Below, one piece after another: positions 10,223 to 22,049 of a stretch of DNA of 64,000 nucleotides. This DNA comes from Vigna angularis (lineage: Eukaryota > Streptophyta > Magnoliopsida > Fabales > Fabaceae), in assembly GCF_016808095.1 (NCBI RefSeq), contig NC_068976.1, forward strand, positions 5,241,001-5,305,000, read 5' to 3'. A model generated the notes under the pieces. It searched no databases, was not told the DNA's origin, and saw only the letters and a list, made by a program, of their open reading frames with translations. Numbering within the stretch: position 1 is the stretch's first letter; every line of letters starts with the position of its first letter. Made by a program: the position numbers and the translations under genes.

Positions 10223-10860
10223 TGTGACATCCCAGAATTTGGGGCGTTACATACCGATTTGGTGAAGCTCGTTAAGAGAGTGGTGGGAGGTGACACTTAA
10301 ACTTATGGGTGTATGCGAGTAATCTAGTAGTGATTCAATATATATAATGAATGATGTCAGAAAAATTGGGTATGAGTTTGTGAATGATTGAGTGAGTTTG
10401 GGTGTGACTTGGTTACTTTGACGAAATAATTATACGATTATATGTTGGTGACTTTGATTGTTGATATTGTGGTTGTTAATGATTTGTTTTGAGGTGATGT
10501 ATGTGATGTCATGTGAAGATATGTGTAGGTGTATGAAGATATGTATTGTTCGGAAATCTAATTCCAAGTAGATGTTTAATACATATGTATGTTTACATTA
10601 CTTGTTTCTGTTAGGACACCCTTGCATATTGTGGTTGTGGTTTCCACCTACGATGATCGTTTTTATACAGGAGCAAATGATCATGCAATTAGTTCAGATG
10701 TTGTATAGCTCGACGAGTGGATTGAGAAAGTTGCAAAGTTTTTTATTATTTGAATAAACTATTTTATTTAAAGTTTTATTTTTTGATTAAATTGGAATTT
10801 TCGTTTAAAAATTTTAAATTTCCACTCATAATCGTAACATCCCCAAATTGGGGTGTTATA
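10223..10860. repeat. Ty3/gypsy-type LTR fragment with palindromic ends
   Basis: The left end reads TGTGACATCCC-(7 nt)-GGGGCGTTACA and the right end CGTAACATCCCC-(5 nt)-GGGGTGTTATA. Similar short palindromes flank LTRs of legume Tekay-type Ty3 elements. The inner sequence contains an aggagcaaatgatcatgc stretch typical of such LTRs. Flanking 5-mers (aaacc and aggca) do not match, so a clean solo insertion is not demonstrated. Confidence 0.5.
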
Positions 10861-11749
10861 AGGCACACATTCCAATATCATAATTGATGTAGAATTAACC
10901 CTTTTGCTAAGTGAAGGAAGGCTTGCGCCCAACAACCAAGAAGCTGCCTTATTCATTCAGCAACTTTCCAATATGCATCCAGTAGCTTTAAGAGCTTTTC
11001 CATGTGTCTGCAATGCTTCCGGTGTAACTATCAGCTCTTATAGTTGAACAATTGAAGTTTCACGAGCAAGGAAAACTATATATACCTTGGTTCATCTTTG
11101 TATGAAACACCTTTGAGATAAATGAAGATAAACTATGTTGAATTTTCCAGAGCAATCTATCCTTCTTGAAGGTCATCGTGAGACAGCTTTAGAGTTTCCT
11201 CTAGCCTCTCTCCCTAGCTAGGCATCCATTCCTAGCATCATCTTCACCATACGCTTCACAATTCTTTTCAATCTTCCTTGCCTCCACTACAACTCTCAAC
11301 CACCAAACACCGCTTAAGAGCTTCTTCTATTTGTCTTAGTTTCTTTCGGTTTCCATCATCAATATTCATTTCATTCCACTGCATCCAAAGTTCGTTCATC
11401 CTCTATTCTAATTTCAAATATAAAAGCAAACATTGTTGTCTTGTCTAGAGAAGAAGTTTCGGTTGAATTTTTCATCCAGTAGAATAAGCCAAAACTACTA
11501 CCATTAGATAGGAAGGAGGGAATCCGCCATCGATGACGAGCAAAGCACGACCAACACGACCAAAGCACGAGATCCACCACTAACAAGCCACTAGCGACGA
11601 TTGACCAGTCATGACTAAACCTTCAACAGGAGCAGTGAGCAGCGATGACGGGAGCAGTATGGTTGGGGAGCAACAACGACGACGAGAAGGCTTAGGAAGT
11701 AAGGAGTACTATATAGAAGGCTTGAAGAAGAAGTGAACTAACTGATATA
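10861..11749. other. Intergenic or captured sequence, no identified gene
   Basis: Unusually C/T-rich stretches (11190-11350) and a CG-containing segment (11510-11700) differ from the AT-rich surroundings. They could be a transposon leader or captured host DNA. No conserved protein was recognised in six frames. Confidence 0.35.
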
Positions 11750-11990
11750 GAAAAGCTTCTTCAATATTATAAAAATGTCAATACATCACTTTCTGTACAC
11801 GTTCTAGGCCTAATCGATATAGAAAGTATTATATTTTACTACCATTTTACCATTGTCCAAATTTTCTATACCGGTTAGAGCTAGAACTAGTATAAAGTCT
11901 TATACTATTTATCGTTATGTAATCGTATCACTTTTTTATACCAAGTGGATTATAATCTGTATAAAAATTTGTTTTCGCATTAATGTAATT
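11750..11990. mobile_element. Subterminal-repeat remnant of a second CACTA-like family
   Basis: Contains repeated inverted motifs of the form TATACCGGTT…AACTAGTATA and TATACC…GTATAAAA, spaced like CACTA subterminal repeats. The motif core (TATACC) differs from the CCTCGGTT core of the neighbouring element. No terminal CACTA is visible, so it is probably truncated. Confidence 0.35.
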
Positions 11991-12599
11991 ATAAAATAAA
12001 AACTTGAAAAATATTCGTTAGAAAAATAAATATTTACAAAAGTAAATATTTAGTTGTATTGAATTAAAAAAATGTAATATTAATAGGTATTTGTTTATAA
12101 ATAAAATAGAGAAATTATTTTTTAAAATTTGCATCTTTTTTCAATCACACATTGATACTAGGAGGAAGAATTTAGGTTTAGATATTATTTCTAGTGAAGT
12201 GGGGCTAGGATCCAATCCTCGTCTACCAAACACTAGTAAAAAAAAGCTTTTTTAACGTGCTATATACGTCTCGGTTTTACTGAAACCGAAGCGTATAAAA
12301 GCGCGGTAGCATTTCCATAAATATTGAGTGGTTATATGCCTCGGTTCTACATGAACCGATGCCTATAGACATTACTGCCTCGGTTAGAAGGCCAACCAAA
12401 GCATAAACGTCTGCGTCACCTCACCAGGTTCCCAAATCCAATGGATATTGCCCCGGTTGTCTGTAACCCGAGACATATAATATAAATTTTAAATTTTTTA
12501 AAATGGTTTGCTGCATAACCGAAGCAGTTAGTTGGTTTAGGCACTGGTTTTGCGTATAACCGAGGTAGTAGCCCTTAGGTTAAAGTAGTTACTATTCTT

Positions 12600-13400
12600 C
12601 TTTCAATCTCGCACTCTCGCGATTTCTCTCATATGTGCCTCCCTCTGCCTCGTGATTTTTCTCCTCTATGCCTCACGATTTCTGCAATTTCTCTTCACCG
12701 CAGACAACCCAACGTTGGAGCAAGTATGATCTGCGTCTTGAGCGGAGGCAACGACCTCACGGCGACAGTGTGGAGATGGCGTGACAGGCGACGCTTGTGG
12801 TAGCTCGCAGCGACGCTCGTGGTGGCTCGTGGTGGCGCGATTGGTCGTTCTTCTTCTTCTCTCTTCCCTTTCTGGTTTTATTTTGGCTGCAGGGAGGATG
12901 ATGCAAAATCGACGGCTCAGATGCAACGTTCATTATTCGCGGCTAGTAGGCGTCTCAGTGGCGGAGGCGACGAGAGCACGACGAAAGTGAGGCGGAGGCG
13001 CGGCGGGACACGGCGATGGCAGAAGGATTGAAACGCGTTTTGGAGTTTTGTTGGGATTGAGAAAGTTAGGGTTTTGAGTTTAGGGAATTTCTTTTTGAGG
13101 ATCCGTTCGCCCTGTTCTGGTCCGTGAGGGTTGTTGATGGTTGCGCCAGTAGAGTAGCCATGGGGGTTTCGGTGGCTAGCATCGGAGTCCTTCGTAGGCT
13201 GCGTGGGATGGATTGGCAGAGGCGAGAAGAATTTGGGCCAGTTGGACACACACCCTTAATCGGTGGTGAGGTTCCACTCTATGGGGGTGGCATCAGCGTA
13301 GGAGACGGTGGCATGGTAGAGCTTTCTCGGGTCGCAGGAAACGGGTATGGGGAAATCTCGGGTTCGGGTGGTGCAAACGTTTGAGATGCAGGGTGTAGGG
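12600..13400. other. GC-rich CpG-containing block within CACTA element
   Basis: Composition rises sharply relative to the flanks, with many CG dinucleotides. Several overlapping ORFs occur on both strands, none with a recognised family. A TCTTCTTCTTCTCTC tract and a possible start (ATGGCAGAAGG near 13015) suggest a 5' untranslated region and first exon of a captured host gene. Confidence 0.4.
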
Positions 13401-13460
13401 GTGTAGGAGGAAGGGAGTTGTGGGTTGAAGATAGAGTTAATGTTTTGGTTTTTCTTGCAG

Positions 13461-13669
13461 TAGAGCCAAGAGATCAGTGGCAAGGTTGGCTATCAAGTTG
13501 GCAGAATGAAGGGAACCGCTTGGAAAGAGAAGCTGAGCTGATTGTGCAAATCATAAATGTAATGGTTGGCTATTGGTCAGAAGAATTACGACTCAATCCA
13601 CAGTACCAGAGGTTGCTCCAAACCACTAATAGAGTCTGCCATGGCCTCCGTAATTATCAAATCAGCAAG
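13461..13669 (+). pseudogene. Exon-like captured gene fragment inside the CACTA element
   Basis: A 209-bp open segment is preceded by a good acceptor (tttttcttgcag) and followed by a donor (AAG/gtcagt). It encodes about 69 residues, including EPRDQWQGWLSSWQNEG, LEREAELIVQIINVMVG, and LNPQYQRLLQTTNRVC. Its amphipathic, non-repetitive composition looks like genuine protein. I do not recognise the family and it does not resemble a transposase. Open reading continues to 13742 past the donor. No start codon can be tied to it confidently. Capture by a Pack-type CACTA is inferred from its position. Confidence 0.5.
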
Positions 13670-15529
13670 GTCAGTAACAAAAGTTGGAAATCATTTTGTA
13701 TATATTTGAATAATCTTATGCCTAGATTAGGTTCCAGACCCTGAATTTTCCTCCATCTGTAATCATTGTCAGGCACATGATAGTGGGAGCGACAAGAGGA
13801 TAACCTGTAATCATTAGATTAGTACAAGTTCTTGCTTTTAGTTATCACAAATTGATTTATTAATGTTGTGTAGATCTTTTTGTAAGTGTAATTGAAACTA
13901 CAAGTTGTAATCTACAAGCATACCTCTCTCTGCTAAAGGGCACGAAATCCTGTGAGAAAAAAGGGCAATCACTTGGAGCAAAGAGAGAAGTTAGGATATA
14001 CTTCTACCACTAAAGGCCAATCGAAATCACGGGCAGCACCTTCTGAGTCAACAAATGCGCTTGAAAAAGTTGAAGTCATTTGAAGTGCTGAGCATGACAA
14101 AGCTTCAGTTTCGTAGTGCTTTGAAATGTGATTAATATATGAATATGTGTTCTTGTAGTATTGTTCTGCTTCTGCTTGTCCTTAATATTTGAAGTCAACC
14201 ATTTTATTTAAAATACCTGATAGTTTTGCAACTATTTCAGCATATAAACCATCTTATTCTATAGTCAATATTAGTTCCAATATTTTTATAAGGTGGCATG
14301 TTACTAGCAACTTTGCAGCATGATATCTGAACAAAAAAAAAACTCTTCTACTACCTCGGTTCTACTCCAAACCGAGGCATAAGACCCCTCTACTACCTCG
14401 GTTCACGAGCAATCGAGGCCAAAAGTTTGGCGAAACAAAAAAGTAAAAAAAGGAACACTCTCTACTGCCTCGGTTGCCCTTGAACCGAGGTAAAAACATA
14501 CACCTTTTTGTTTCGGTTCTGAACCGAGGCAAAAAGTGGTAGACTTTTTGTCTTGCCTGTATATACCTCGGTTGCAGAACCGGTACGGATAAACAAAAAT
14601 AACCGTTGTCGTTTTCCTTCACTGCACTGGTGAAAACTTCCACCTTGTTCTCTGGCTCCACTTGAGATACCAAAGCAACAATTGTTTCGTCGACAATATG
14701 ATCCTAACATCATTGTTTCTCTTACCTAAGATTTGATATAGAGATGAGATGACAACATTTTTCATAATACAAAAAAGTAGTAACTATTATTAAATTTGAC
14801 TTTACCTTTACACAAAACTATTGTTTTGAAATTTATTTTTAAACTGCATTATTTTAAGAGGGTAGATTAACATTCTAAAAATATTTTTATGTTATACTAA
14901 TTTTATGATTGCTATTCTGATAAAAAAGATTGTGTCTTTCATTTTTGCATTTGTTTTGAAACTTACACTTAGAGCTAATTTAAAATGTATATACATCATA
15001 AACTTATATAAATTTATGTATAAAATGGGTAGGAATGACCAGTTACGTGCCTATATCACCACTTCTGTCTTCCATAATTAAGTAATTGGAAAGGTATCAT
15101 TCACGCACTTACATGCATTGAGTATATGTGCTCATGTTCCATAAGACATAACCCCTCCACTTCTTATCCCAAATCTTACCTTTATTTCTCTTCCCCACCA
15201 TGAACATGAGTTTTATGACAAAGGGTCATGCAATTTGGTACTGATGGGATCTTCATCTGCCAATTATATATTTACTTAAATATATTGAATTTTTTTTATT
15301 ATTCTTATATCTGTGTTCGACGTCACAAGGTTGGGAGATCCAAATGTTGTGGATTTTAAACATATTGCTTATTCATGCCTTTTGTATCTACAAAAAATTA
15401 ACATTAATTATTTTTGTTGGATAAGTAATTTTATCACTATGACTAGCCACTTCTAAAATGGTGAGCAATAAGGCCTTTAAGTATGATTGTCATCTTCTTA
15501 ATTATATAATATATATCAATATATATCTA

Positions 15530-15559
15530 TATATATATATATCATATATATATATATAT

Positions 15560-15604
<45 letters not shown>
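15530..15604. repeat. (TA)n microsatellite with two tcat interruptions
   Basis: Near-continuous AT alternation, broken by atcata twice, in the last third perfect. Confidence 0.95.
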
Positions 15605-15607
<3 letters not shown>

Positions 15608-16342
15608 TTCTTCTTAGGTCATCACAAAATGCATATCTAGGCTACGGAACCCACATGAAATCTAATGATGGTCATACAATATAATGACTTGGAAGCTTCA
15701 TAAACATCCTGATTATTCAATCTAAATTGGTAATTGACATCTTCAAAGTGTCCTTGGTTAGCACTAACTTTTTCCTATTTAGTTTTGTCTTTAGTCACTT
15801 TTTCTCCTATGATATAAGTCAAAATATTATTACTTTGATAATTCCTTAGTTGAATGATGCTAATCTGACTAATAGGGCCCTTAAAGATAGTAGTGATTTA
15901 AGCACATGTAACCCTCATTATAAGCACAAGCAATAATATACAAATTACAGTCAGTTGTAACTAGCCCATGTATATAATAATTTCCATGGTAAGATCACTA
16001 ATTATAAGGATTTTTCAAAGATACTCTTATACCCCACCAAAGGCAAACAATTAACCAAAAATCGCAGCCCCACCCACAAATCCTTCGCTTTTCCTATCAT
16101 ATGCAACTCTTAATATTATACATTATAATAAGATCATCATCATTCTTACTTGGTCATGCACGCAAATTACTTGATAAAATATTTTGTACGAATTAGGGAA
16201 TATGGAGTAGTTTCAAGCCTAATTGGTCAATTCATTTGAAAGCCTAATATCATTTTCTTTACACATTTTCAATCATATAGTTCAGGTTAGAATTGAAATC
16301 AAAGGAGAATGAACAAAGCAGTACTGTGATTACACTAGCAAA

Positions 16343-16345
<3 letters not shown>

Positions 16346-16393
<48 letters not shown>
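16346..16393. repeat. (TA)n microsatellite
   Basis: Perfect TA alternation of about 48 bp. Confidence 0.95.
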
Positions 16394-16397
<4 letters not shown>

Positions 16398-17023
16398 GAG
16401 CATGTATCTATGCGTAGTCAAGTGGCGAAACTTGGACCTCAAGGGAAAGAAAGAAAAACACTTAAGTGCCTATTTAAGTGGTGAAAACATGTAATTATGT
16501 CCATAATTGTATGAATAGAAAACTGAGACTCGCGTGCGCATAGCTACATTAAGATGGTTGTAAGCAATTATAAAGTGGTGTTGGGGTTGACATTTTAAGC
16601 ATTTTCTTTTATCACTTTAATTAATTAAAAGCATAAGGAAATCATCCTATAACGTTAAATCCTTAATATCTTAATAGTTTTTTCTGTACTGAGAGCATGA
16701 TAGCAAAATCATTCCAATCATCATAGAATTTAAGTGGGGAACTTGAGAAAAGGGAGAGACAAAAAACGAAGGGACAAAAATATATATTAGGAACAAGTTT
16801 AAGCGCTTGGATTGTTTATTAAATGAACACAAAAATATATATTAGGAACAAGATGGTGTTTTGTGTGACAGTAAGGAAAGTAAAAATTACGAATTTCATT
16901 CAAGTATTGAAAATGTCGTGTGGTGGCGCCCACGAAAAATTGCATTCAGAACTTATATTCTCAATGTACCCACGAAGGTAGGAGCTCTTTAGCTATCAGC
17001 ACTCATACTTGTTTCAAGAATAC

Positions 17024-17128
<105 letters not shown>

Positions 17129-19020
17129 ATATATTAAAAAAAACTTTGTTTACCACAATAATTAGACCCTTTGACTCTAAATATTAAGATATCATAAAAA
17201 TAAAAATGGAATTAATGTTTACTTTTGGGCTTAAAACTTGTTACTCCTTGAATGTGTTTTGTCGGAATTTAACTAAAGTCTTCCCTCACAAACTCAGAGT
17301 GTGTATTGTTAACTAAGACTCAATCATATTTAACTGTTACCATAATTCAATGATTAAATTGTTCGACACTACTCTCTTTCATTCCTAATATATAAGAAAC
17401 TAAAGTATTGAAGATTATATTAATATAACTTTAAACTAATAGAATTTTATCTAATTTGATTATAAAAATAGTATTTTGACACTTAATTTTTTTCTTTATA
17501 AATACAAAAGTTTATTTATTTTTATCACCATTTATCTTTAGATAAGTGTCAAATTGTCAAATGGTATCAAATAACTTTTTTTTCTAAAAATATATCTTTA
17601 ATTCGCTGAGTTTTTATTTTCCAGTGTTTTCTTTTATTCTTATGTCAAATTTTAAGAACAAATTATTTTATATGAAGTGTATATAATTAAATGACACCGA
17701 CGAATTTTGATTATTAGCTTAAGTTAGTATTTTTTTATATATATATTCAAGATTTAATTAGTTTTACGAAAAGAAATCCAATATATTCAATCTTCTTTAT
17801 TATTACATTGGTTGATGGAAGTATCTTCAATCGAGGAAGACTTAGAAAGTTATTAATTCAGATGATTTTGCACCACACTCTACAATTCTTGAGTGGTTTT
17901 TTAATTGTTCTGCGCTCCAATTTCTACTCTTCCGTCAATTTACATTCATTTCTTTGTGTTTACTGATTCAGAGAGCTAAATCTTTGTTTTATTTTTTATG
18001 AACTGAATTCTTAAGTTTTGCATAATGTGGTTTCTGATTAGGAACCAGGGATTTCAAAGTGAGCCCTTTTTGCATGATGTTTTCTTGAGCAAAAGTAAAG
18101 CTTGATCCATTTCCTAATTCCTTTACGTTACATCTATTGCTTTTATTTTTACCAATTTCTATTTTCTTTAATCCTTTGATTTGTTGTGCATTTTTTCTAA
18201 TCTTTTCCAGTTTATTATATGAGTTTTAGCTTAGGACTAGCATTCTTTTACTTTGTTTGAAAGTTGGATTCTGATACTGCCCATACTGTAGTTTCCTTTT
18301 GGAAACCATTTGATTGCACAGTAGGCATATATTCTGAAGATGTCTTCTTGAGTGTAGTGGAGTTTAATGTGTAATCTGCGTTACTCTGTACATGTGTTGA
18401 TTCTATTTTTGTTTGTTCTTTGCATTCTTTTATTGCAATTATATTTCTGCAATTTCAATTTTGCAGTTTTGAATTATATATTCTGTTATATGTTAGTTTA
18501 GATCCTTTAATTGAATCTTAGCTGATAGATTTTAATTCTACATAACATTTTTAAAATTTTTGTTAAGCATAAATCAGATTTGTGATTCCCCTTTTGCATT
18601 TAAAATAAACAAGGATAAACTATCCAAACCCCACTTAACACGTATCATTTCTTTGGATACGATAGTTCGGTTACCATTACTTTACATTAGTGGAAAAATC
18701 AAGAATTAGTAGCTAAATTCTAGTGTGACCTGGGTTTACAGTGTGAAAATATGGCACATTACTTCATTTGTTGATCCTCTTCATAAGCTTCTGTAATGAT
18801 AAAAGGTTCTTGTACCTATGTTGGGCCTCATCAAGGTGGTGCACATTAGGCTGTATAGATAATGGCCTCAAAAAAGAACCTGAAACAGCCAGATGTAATA
18901 TAAGAACAAAATGCTTAAGCAAAGTATTGGGCCATGGTTGTAACATCTTGGAAGTAGATGTCATTGTATGTATGGGAATATTGTCTGTTTAAAAAATGAG
19001 ATATATTTTATACAAGTACC

Positions 19021-19095
19021 ATGTGGTTTAATTGGTCAGAGCATGTTCTGGTTGATTAAAGGTCTGGTGTATAAATCCTGTGAGGTGTAAAATAT
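19021..19095 (+). repeat. tRNA-like (SINE-head-like) sequence
   Basis: Contains TGGTTTAATTGG (19024-19035), which fits the Pol III A-box consensus. About 30 bp downstream is GGTGTATAAATCC (19066-19078), a degenerate B box. The arrangement resembles a decayed tRNA or the head of a tRNA-derived SINE. No clean cloverleaf or anticodon can be asserted, and no poly(A) tail or target duplication was identified. Confidence 0.4.
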
Positions 19096-19440
19096 TGATT
19101 TGTTTGTTATATAAAAGTGATTTATTTAATATGGCAAAAAAGAAATAATTTAAATCATTATAAATTAGCAATATAAACAAAAGAAGTGAAGCCGCCTAGT
19201 AGTGAGGATATGTGTATGCTATGTGTGGTGTGTATGGTACTGGATTCGAAACTAGGGGAGACTTGAAACGTTTTTATTTCTTTTTTTGGGTTTTCGTTTT
19301 TTTGGCCAAAAAATAAAGAGAAGTAAGAAACCTTAAGTCTCTTTCTCATTCTATATACTTTTGCGAACCTGCATTTCATCTTTCCCTTTTCTTGTAATTT
19401 TTTATTCACTCGAACAAACCCTAGGACAAGAGGGGAGGGA
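19096..19440. other. Probable retroelement leader or LTR fragment, no gene
   Basis: T-rich then purine-rich sequence (acaagaggggagggagag at about 19421) directly before the Ty3 pol fragment. No matching LTR boundary was found. Confidence 0.35.
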
Positions 19441-19449
19441 GAGTTTTTA

Positions 19450-20880
19450 CATGTGTTTTCGGAGGAGGTACTGGGTTTGTCACCCACTCAAGTGATCGAT
19501 TTCGTTATGGACTTAGTATTAGGACTTAGTCCGATGTCTATGGCTTCATATAGAATGGCTTTCACTGAGCTAGTAGAGTTGAAGAAGCAAATCGAAGATA
19601 TCTTGGAGAGAAAGTTTATTTGTTTGAGCGTATCACTGTGGGGAGTTTCTATTTTGTTAGTGAAAAAGAAGGACGGAAGCTTAGGGGTCTGTGTGGATTA
19701 TCAGCACTTGAACAAGGTCACGATCAAACACAAGTATATGTTGCCAAGGATAAATGACATGTTGAATCATTTGAGGGGAGCTAGAGTGTTCTTGAAGATT
19801 GATCTGAGATCTGGCTATCATCAGGTTCTTGTTAAGTTGGAAGATGTGCAGAAGACGACTTTAGATCATGCTACAGACATTTTAAGTATGTAGTAACGTC
19901 GTTTGGTGTAACGAATGCTCCGACAATCTTTATGGACTATTTGGTTCAGATTTTTTGATGGTTTTTAGATAAGTTTGTGGTGGCATTCATCATCGACATC
20001 CTTATCTACTCTAAGAGAATAACAACTGTATGGGACGTTGTTGAAGTGTGAATTTTGGACGGAGGAAGTGCAATTCTTGAGTCATGTGATTTTTACTCAA
20101 GAAATCTCAGGAGATCTAGCAAAGGTTGAAGTAGTGTTGAAGTGGTAGCGACCAACTACAATAATAAAATTGAGAAGTTTTTTAGGGCTAGTTGGTTATT
20201 ACAAGAGGTTTGTTTAAGGGTTCTCCAAGATTGTGGATCCTCTGACTTAGTTCACTCGCAAGGATAAACCAGTCGTATGGATCGACAAGTGTGAAGCCAT
20301 TTTCAAAGAGATGAAAAGTCGATTAACGTCAGCACCAGTTTTGATCATTCCTGATACCAACAAATCTTTTGAGGTGTATTGTGATGCATCATATCAAGGG
20401 TTAGGATGCATTATGATGCAAGAGAGGATATTGATGGCTTATGCATCAAGGTAGTTAAAGGTGCATGAAAAGAACTACACAACGTATGATAGAAAGCTCG
20501 CGAAAGTCGTGTTTGCACTAAAGATCTAGAGACATTACCTCTATAGGGCACATTTCCATGTTTTTAGTGACCATAAGAGTCTAAAGTACCTGTTTGACCA
20601 GAAAGAGTTGAACATGTGTCAACGAAGGTGGATGGAGTAGTTGAAAGACTATGACTTTGAGGTGTTATACAACTTGGGAAAGGCTAACATAGAGGTGGAA
20701 GTGTTGAGCATGAAGCAAGTTCAAATATGATCATTAATGGTGAAAGAGTTAGAGTTGATAGAAAATTTGTGATATATGAACTTGGGTTTGCAGTTGAGCC
20801 AAGATCATATGTGGTGTAACCATCTGACGATCATTAATGACTTCTTGGAACAAGTAAAGGCTGAGCAATTGGTGGATCAA
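19450..20880 (+). pseudogene. Ty3/gypsy (chromovirus/Tekay-type) pol fragment: RT and RNase H
   Basis: From 19453 the frame reads a Ty3 reverse transcriptase N-terminus (MASYRMAFTELVELKKQIED, LLVKKKDGSLGVCVDYQHLN, KIDLRSGYHQVLVK). It then shifts frame at about 19885 and continues with SFGVTNAPTIFMDYL. The catalytic FxDD box reads FIIDIL at about 19988. After a deletion, connection and RNase H segments follow ([39 protein letters not shown] at about 20557-20615) and end near 20878. Numerous stops make it dead. It lacks gag, protease and integrase, and is cut by the copia fragment at about 20880. Confidence 0.85.
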
Positions 20881-21880
20881 ACTTGTATTATCACACTTAA
20901 GTGAAATATGATCTAAATAAATGTCAAAATCTTCTAATTGTTGTTTCACTCCACAAGATTTATGCACAACAACTTCCAGTAGCAATATATCTAGCCTCAA
21001 TGGTTGAAAAGGGTACACATGCTTGTTTCTTAGAGTGTCACGAAACTAAGGAACTTCCTAAAAGATGACATGTTCCACTAGTGCTTTTTCTAGCTATCTT
21101 ACAACCTCCATAATCAACATCTAAAAAAACTACAAGACTGATACCATAATCCAAAAGACGCAGTTTCTTTAAGATATTTCAGTATACGTTTAACTACGAT
21201 AAGATGTGATTCCTTAGGACTAGATTGGTACTTAACACATACAAATATAGTTTGCATGATATCAAGTATACTAGCAGTGAGATAATGTAAGGATCCTATC
21301 ATGCATCTATACTTAGTTTGGTTTACTTCCTTACTAGATTCATCCTTGTTTAGATAGCAAGAAGTTTTCATTGGAATGGTTGCTTTTTTAGCTTTATCCA
21401 TTTCAAACTTCTTAAGGATTTCTGTACAATATTTGGTTTGAGAAATGAAAGTTCCAACTTCCATTTGTTTGAATTGAAAACCAAGAAAGAATGTTAATTC
21501 TCCCATCATTAACATTTCAAATTCACCTTGCCTAGTTCTAGCAAATTCTTCACAAAGAGATTTATTAGTTGATCCAAAAATAATGTCATCAACATATACT
21601 TGAATTACCAAAATATGTTTTCGTACTATCTTAATGAATAAGGTTGAATCAAGATTTCCTCTATTAAAATTATTTTCTAGAAAAAAGAATTGCTATGCCT
21701 TTCATATTAAAATTTAAGTGCTTGTTTTATACTATAAAGTGTTTTCTTCAACTCATAGATGTGATTAGGAAACTTAAAATCTTCAAATACTGGATGTTGT
21801 TCCACATACACATCTTCTTTAATGGATCCATTTAGAAACACACTTTTAACACCCATTTAATATAATTTAAATTTTATAAT
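20880..21880 (-). pseudogene. Ty1/copia reverse transcriptase and RNase H fragment
   Basis: The minus strand reads the C-terminal half of a copia RT. About 21850-21690 covers a FLNG…EDVYVEQHPVFEDFKFP-like region. 21611-21114 reads MVIQVYVDDIIFGSTNKSLC, with the catalytic YVDD box, then GELTFFLGFQFKQMEVGTF and YLKETASFGLWY. Frameshifted RNase H remnants follow (STSGTC, then LEDFDIYLDHISLKCDNTS) to about 20885. Stops and frameshifts occur at about 21650 and below 21110. The intact YVDD contrasts with the Ty3 neighbour. Gag, protease and integrase are absent, so the piece is truncated on both sides. Confidence 0.85.
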
Positions 21881-22049
21881 AGATGCATTAGTAAGAAGTA
21901 TGCATGGATATCAATTATTCAAGAATATGCATAAAATACACATCATATATTTTAATCTTCAAACCATATTGATTAATTCCTTAACCTGATTATATTTGCT
22001 AGATATTTTGCCTTAGTCATCTAACATAACTTCACTTCTAACGAAACTT

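Larger units (their letters stand above)
12231..14632 (+). mobile_element. Non-autonomous CACTA element with TSD aaa
   Basis: Starts CACTAGTAAAAAAAAGC at 12231 and ends in …GCACTGGTG at 14632, whose reverse complement is CACCAGTGCAG. The 3-bp target duplications aaa/aaa flank it at 12228-12230 and 14633-14635. Both ends carry multiple inverted subterminal motifs CCTCGGTT…AACCGAGG (about 12280-12570 and 14352-14590). The interior holds no transposase. Instead a GC-rich segment (about 12600-13400) and an exon-like segment occur. The right terminus is clearly homologous to that of the large CACTA element ending at 50202, which could supply transposase in trans. Orientation is arbitrary. Confidence 0.88.

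Noticed and set aside
13066..13483. Several overlapping ORFs on both strands in the GC-rich CACTA interior
   Set aside because: None has a recognisable domain; ORF density is expected from high GC. Kept only as a composition block.
18764..18964. Possible 66-residue minus-strand gene fragment
   Set aside because: Reads plausibly but I recognise no family, and there is no start or splice context.
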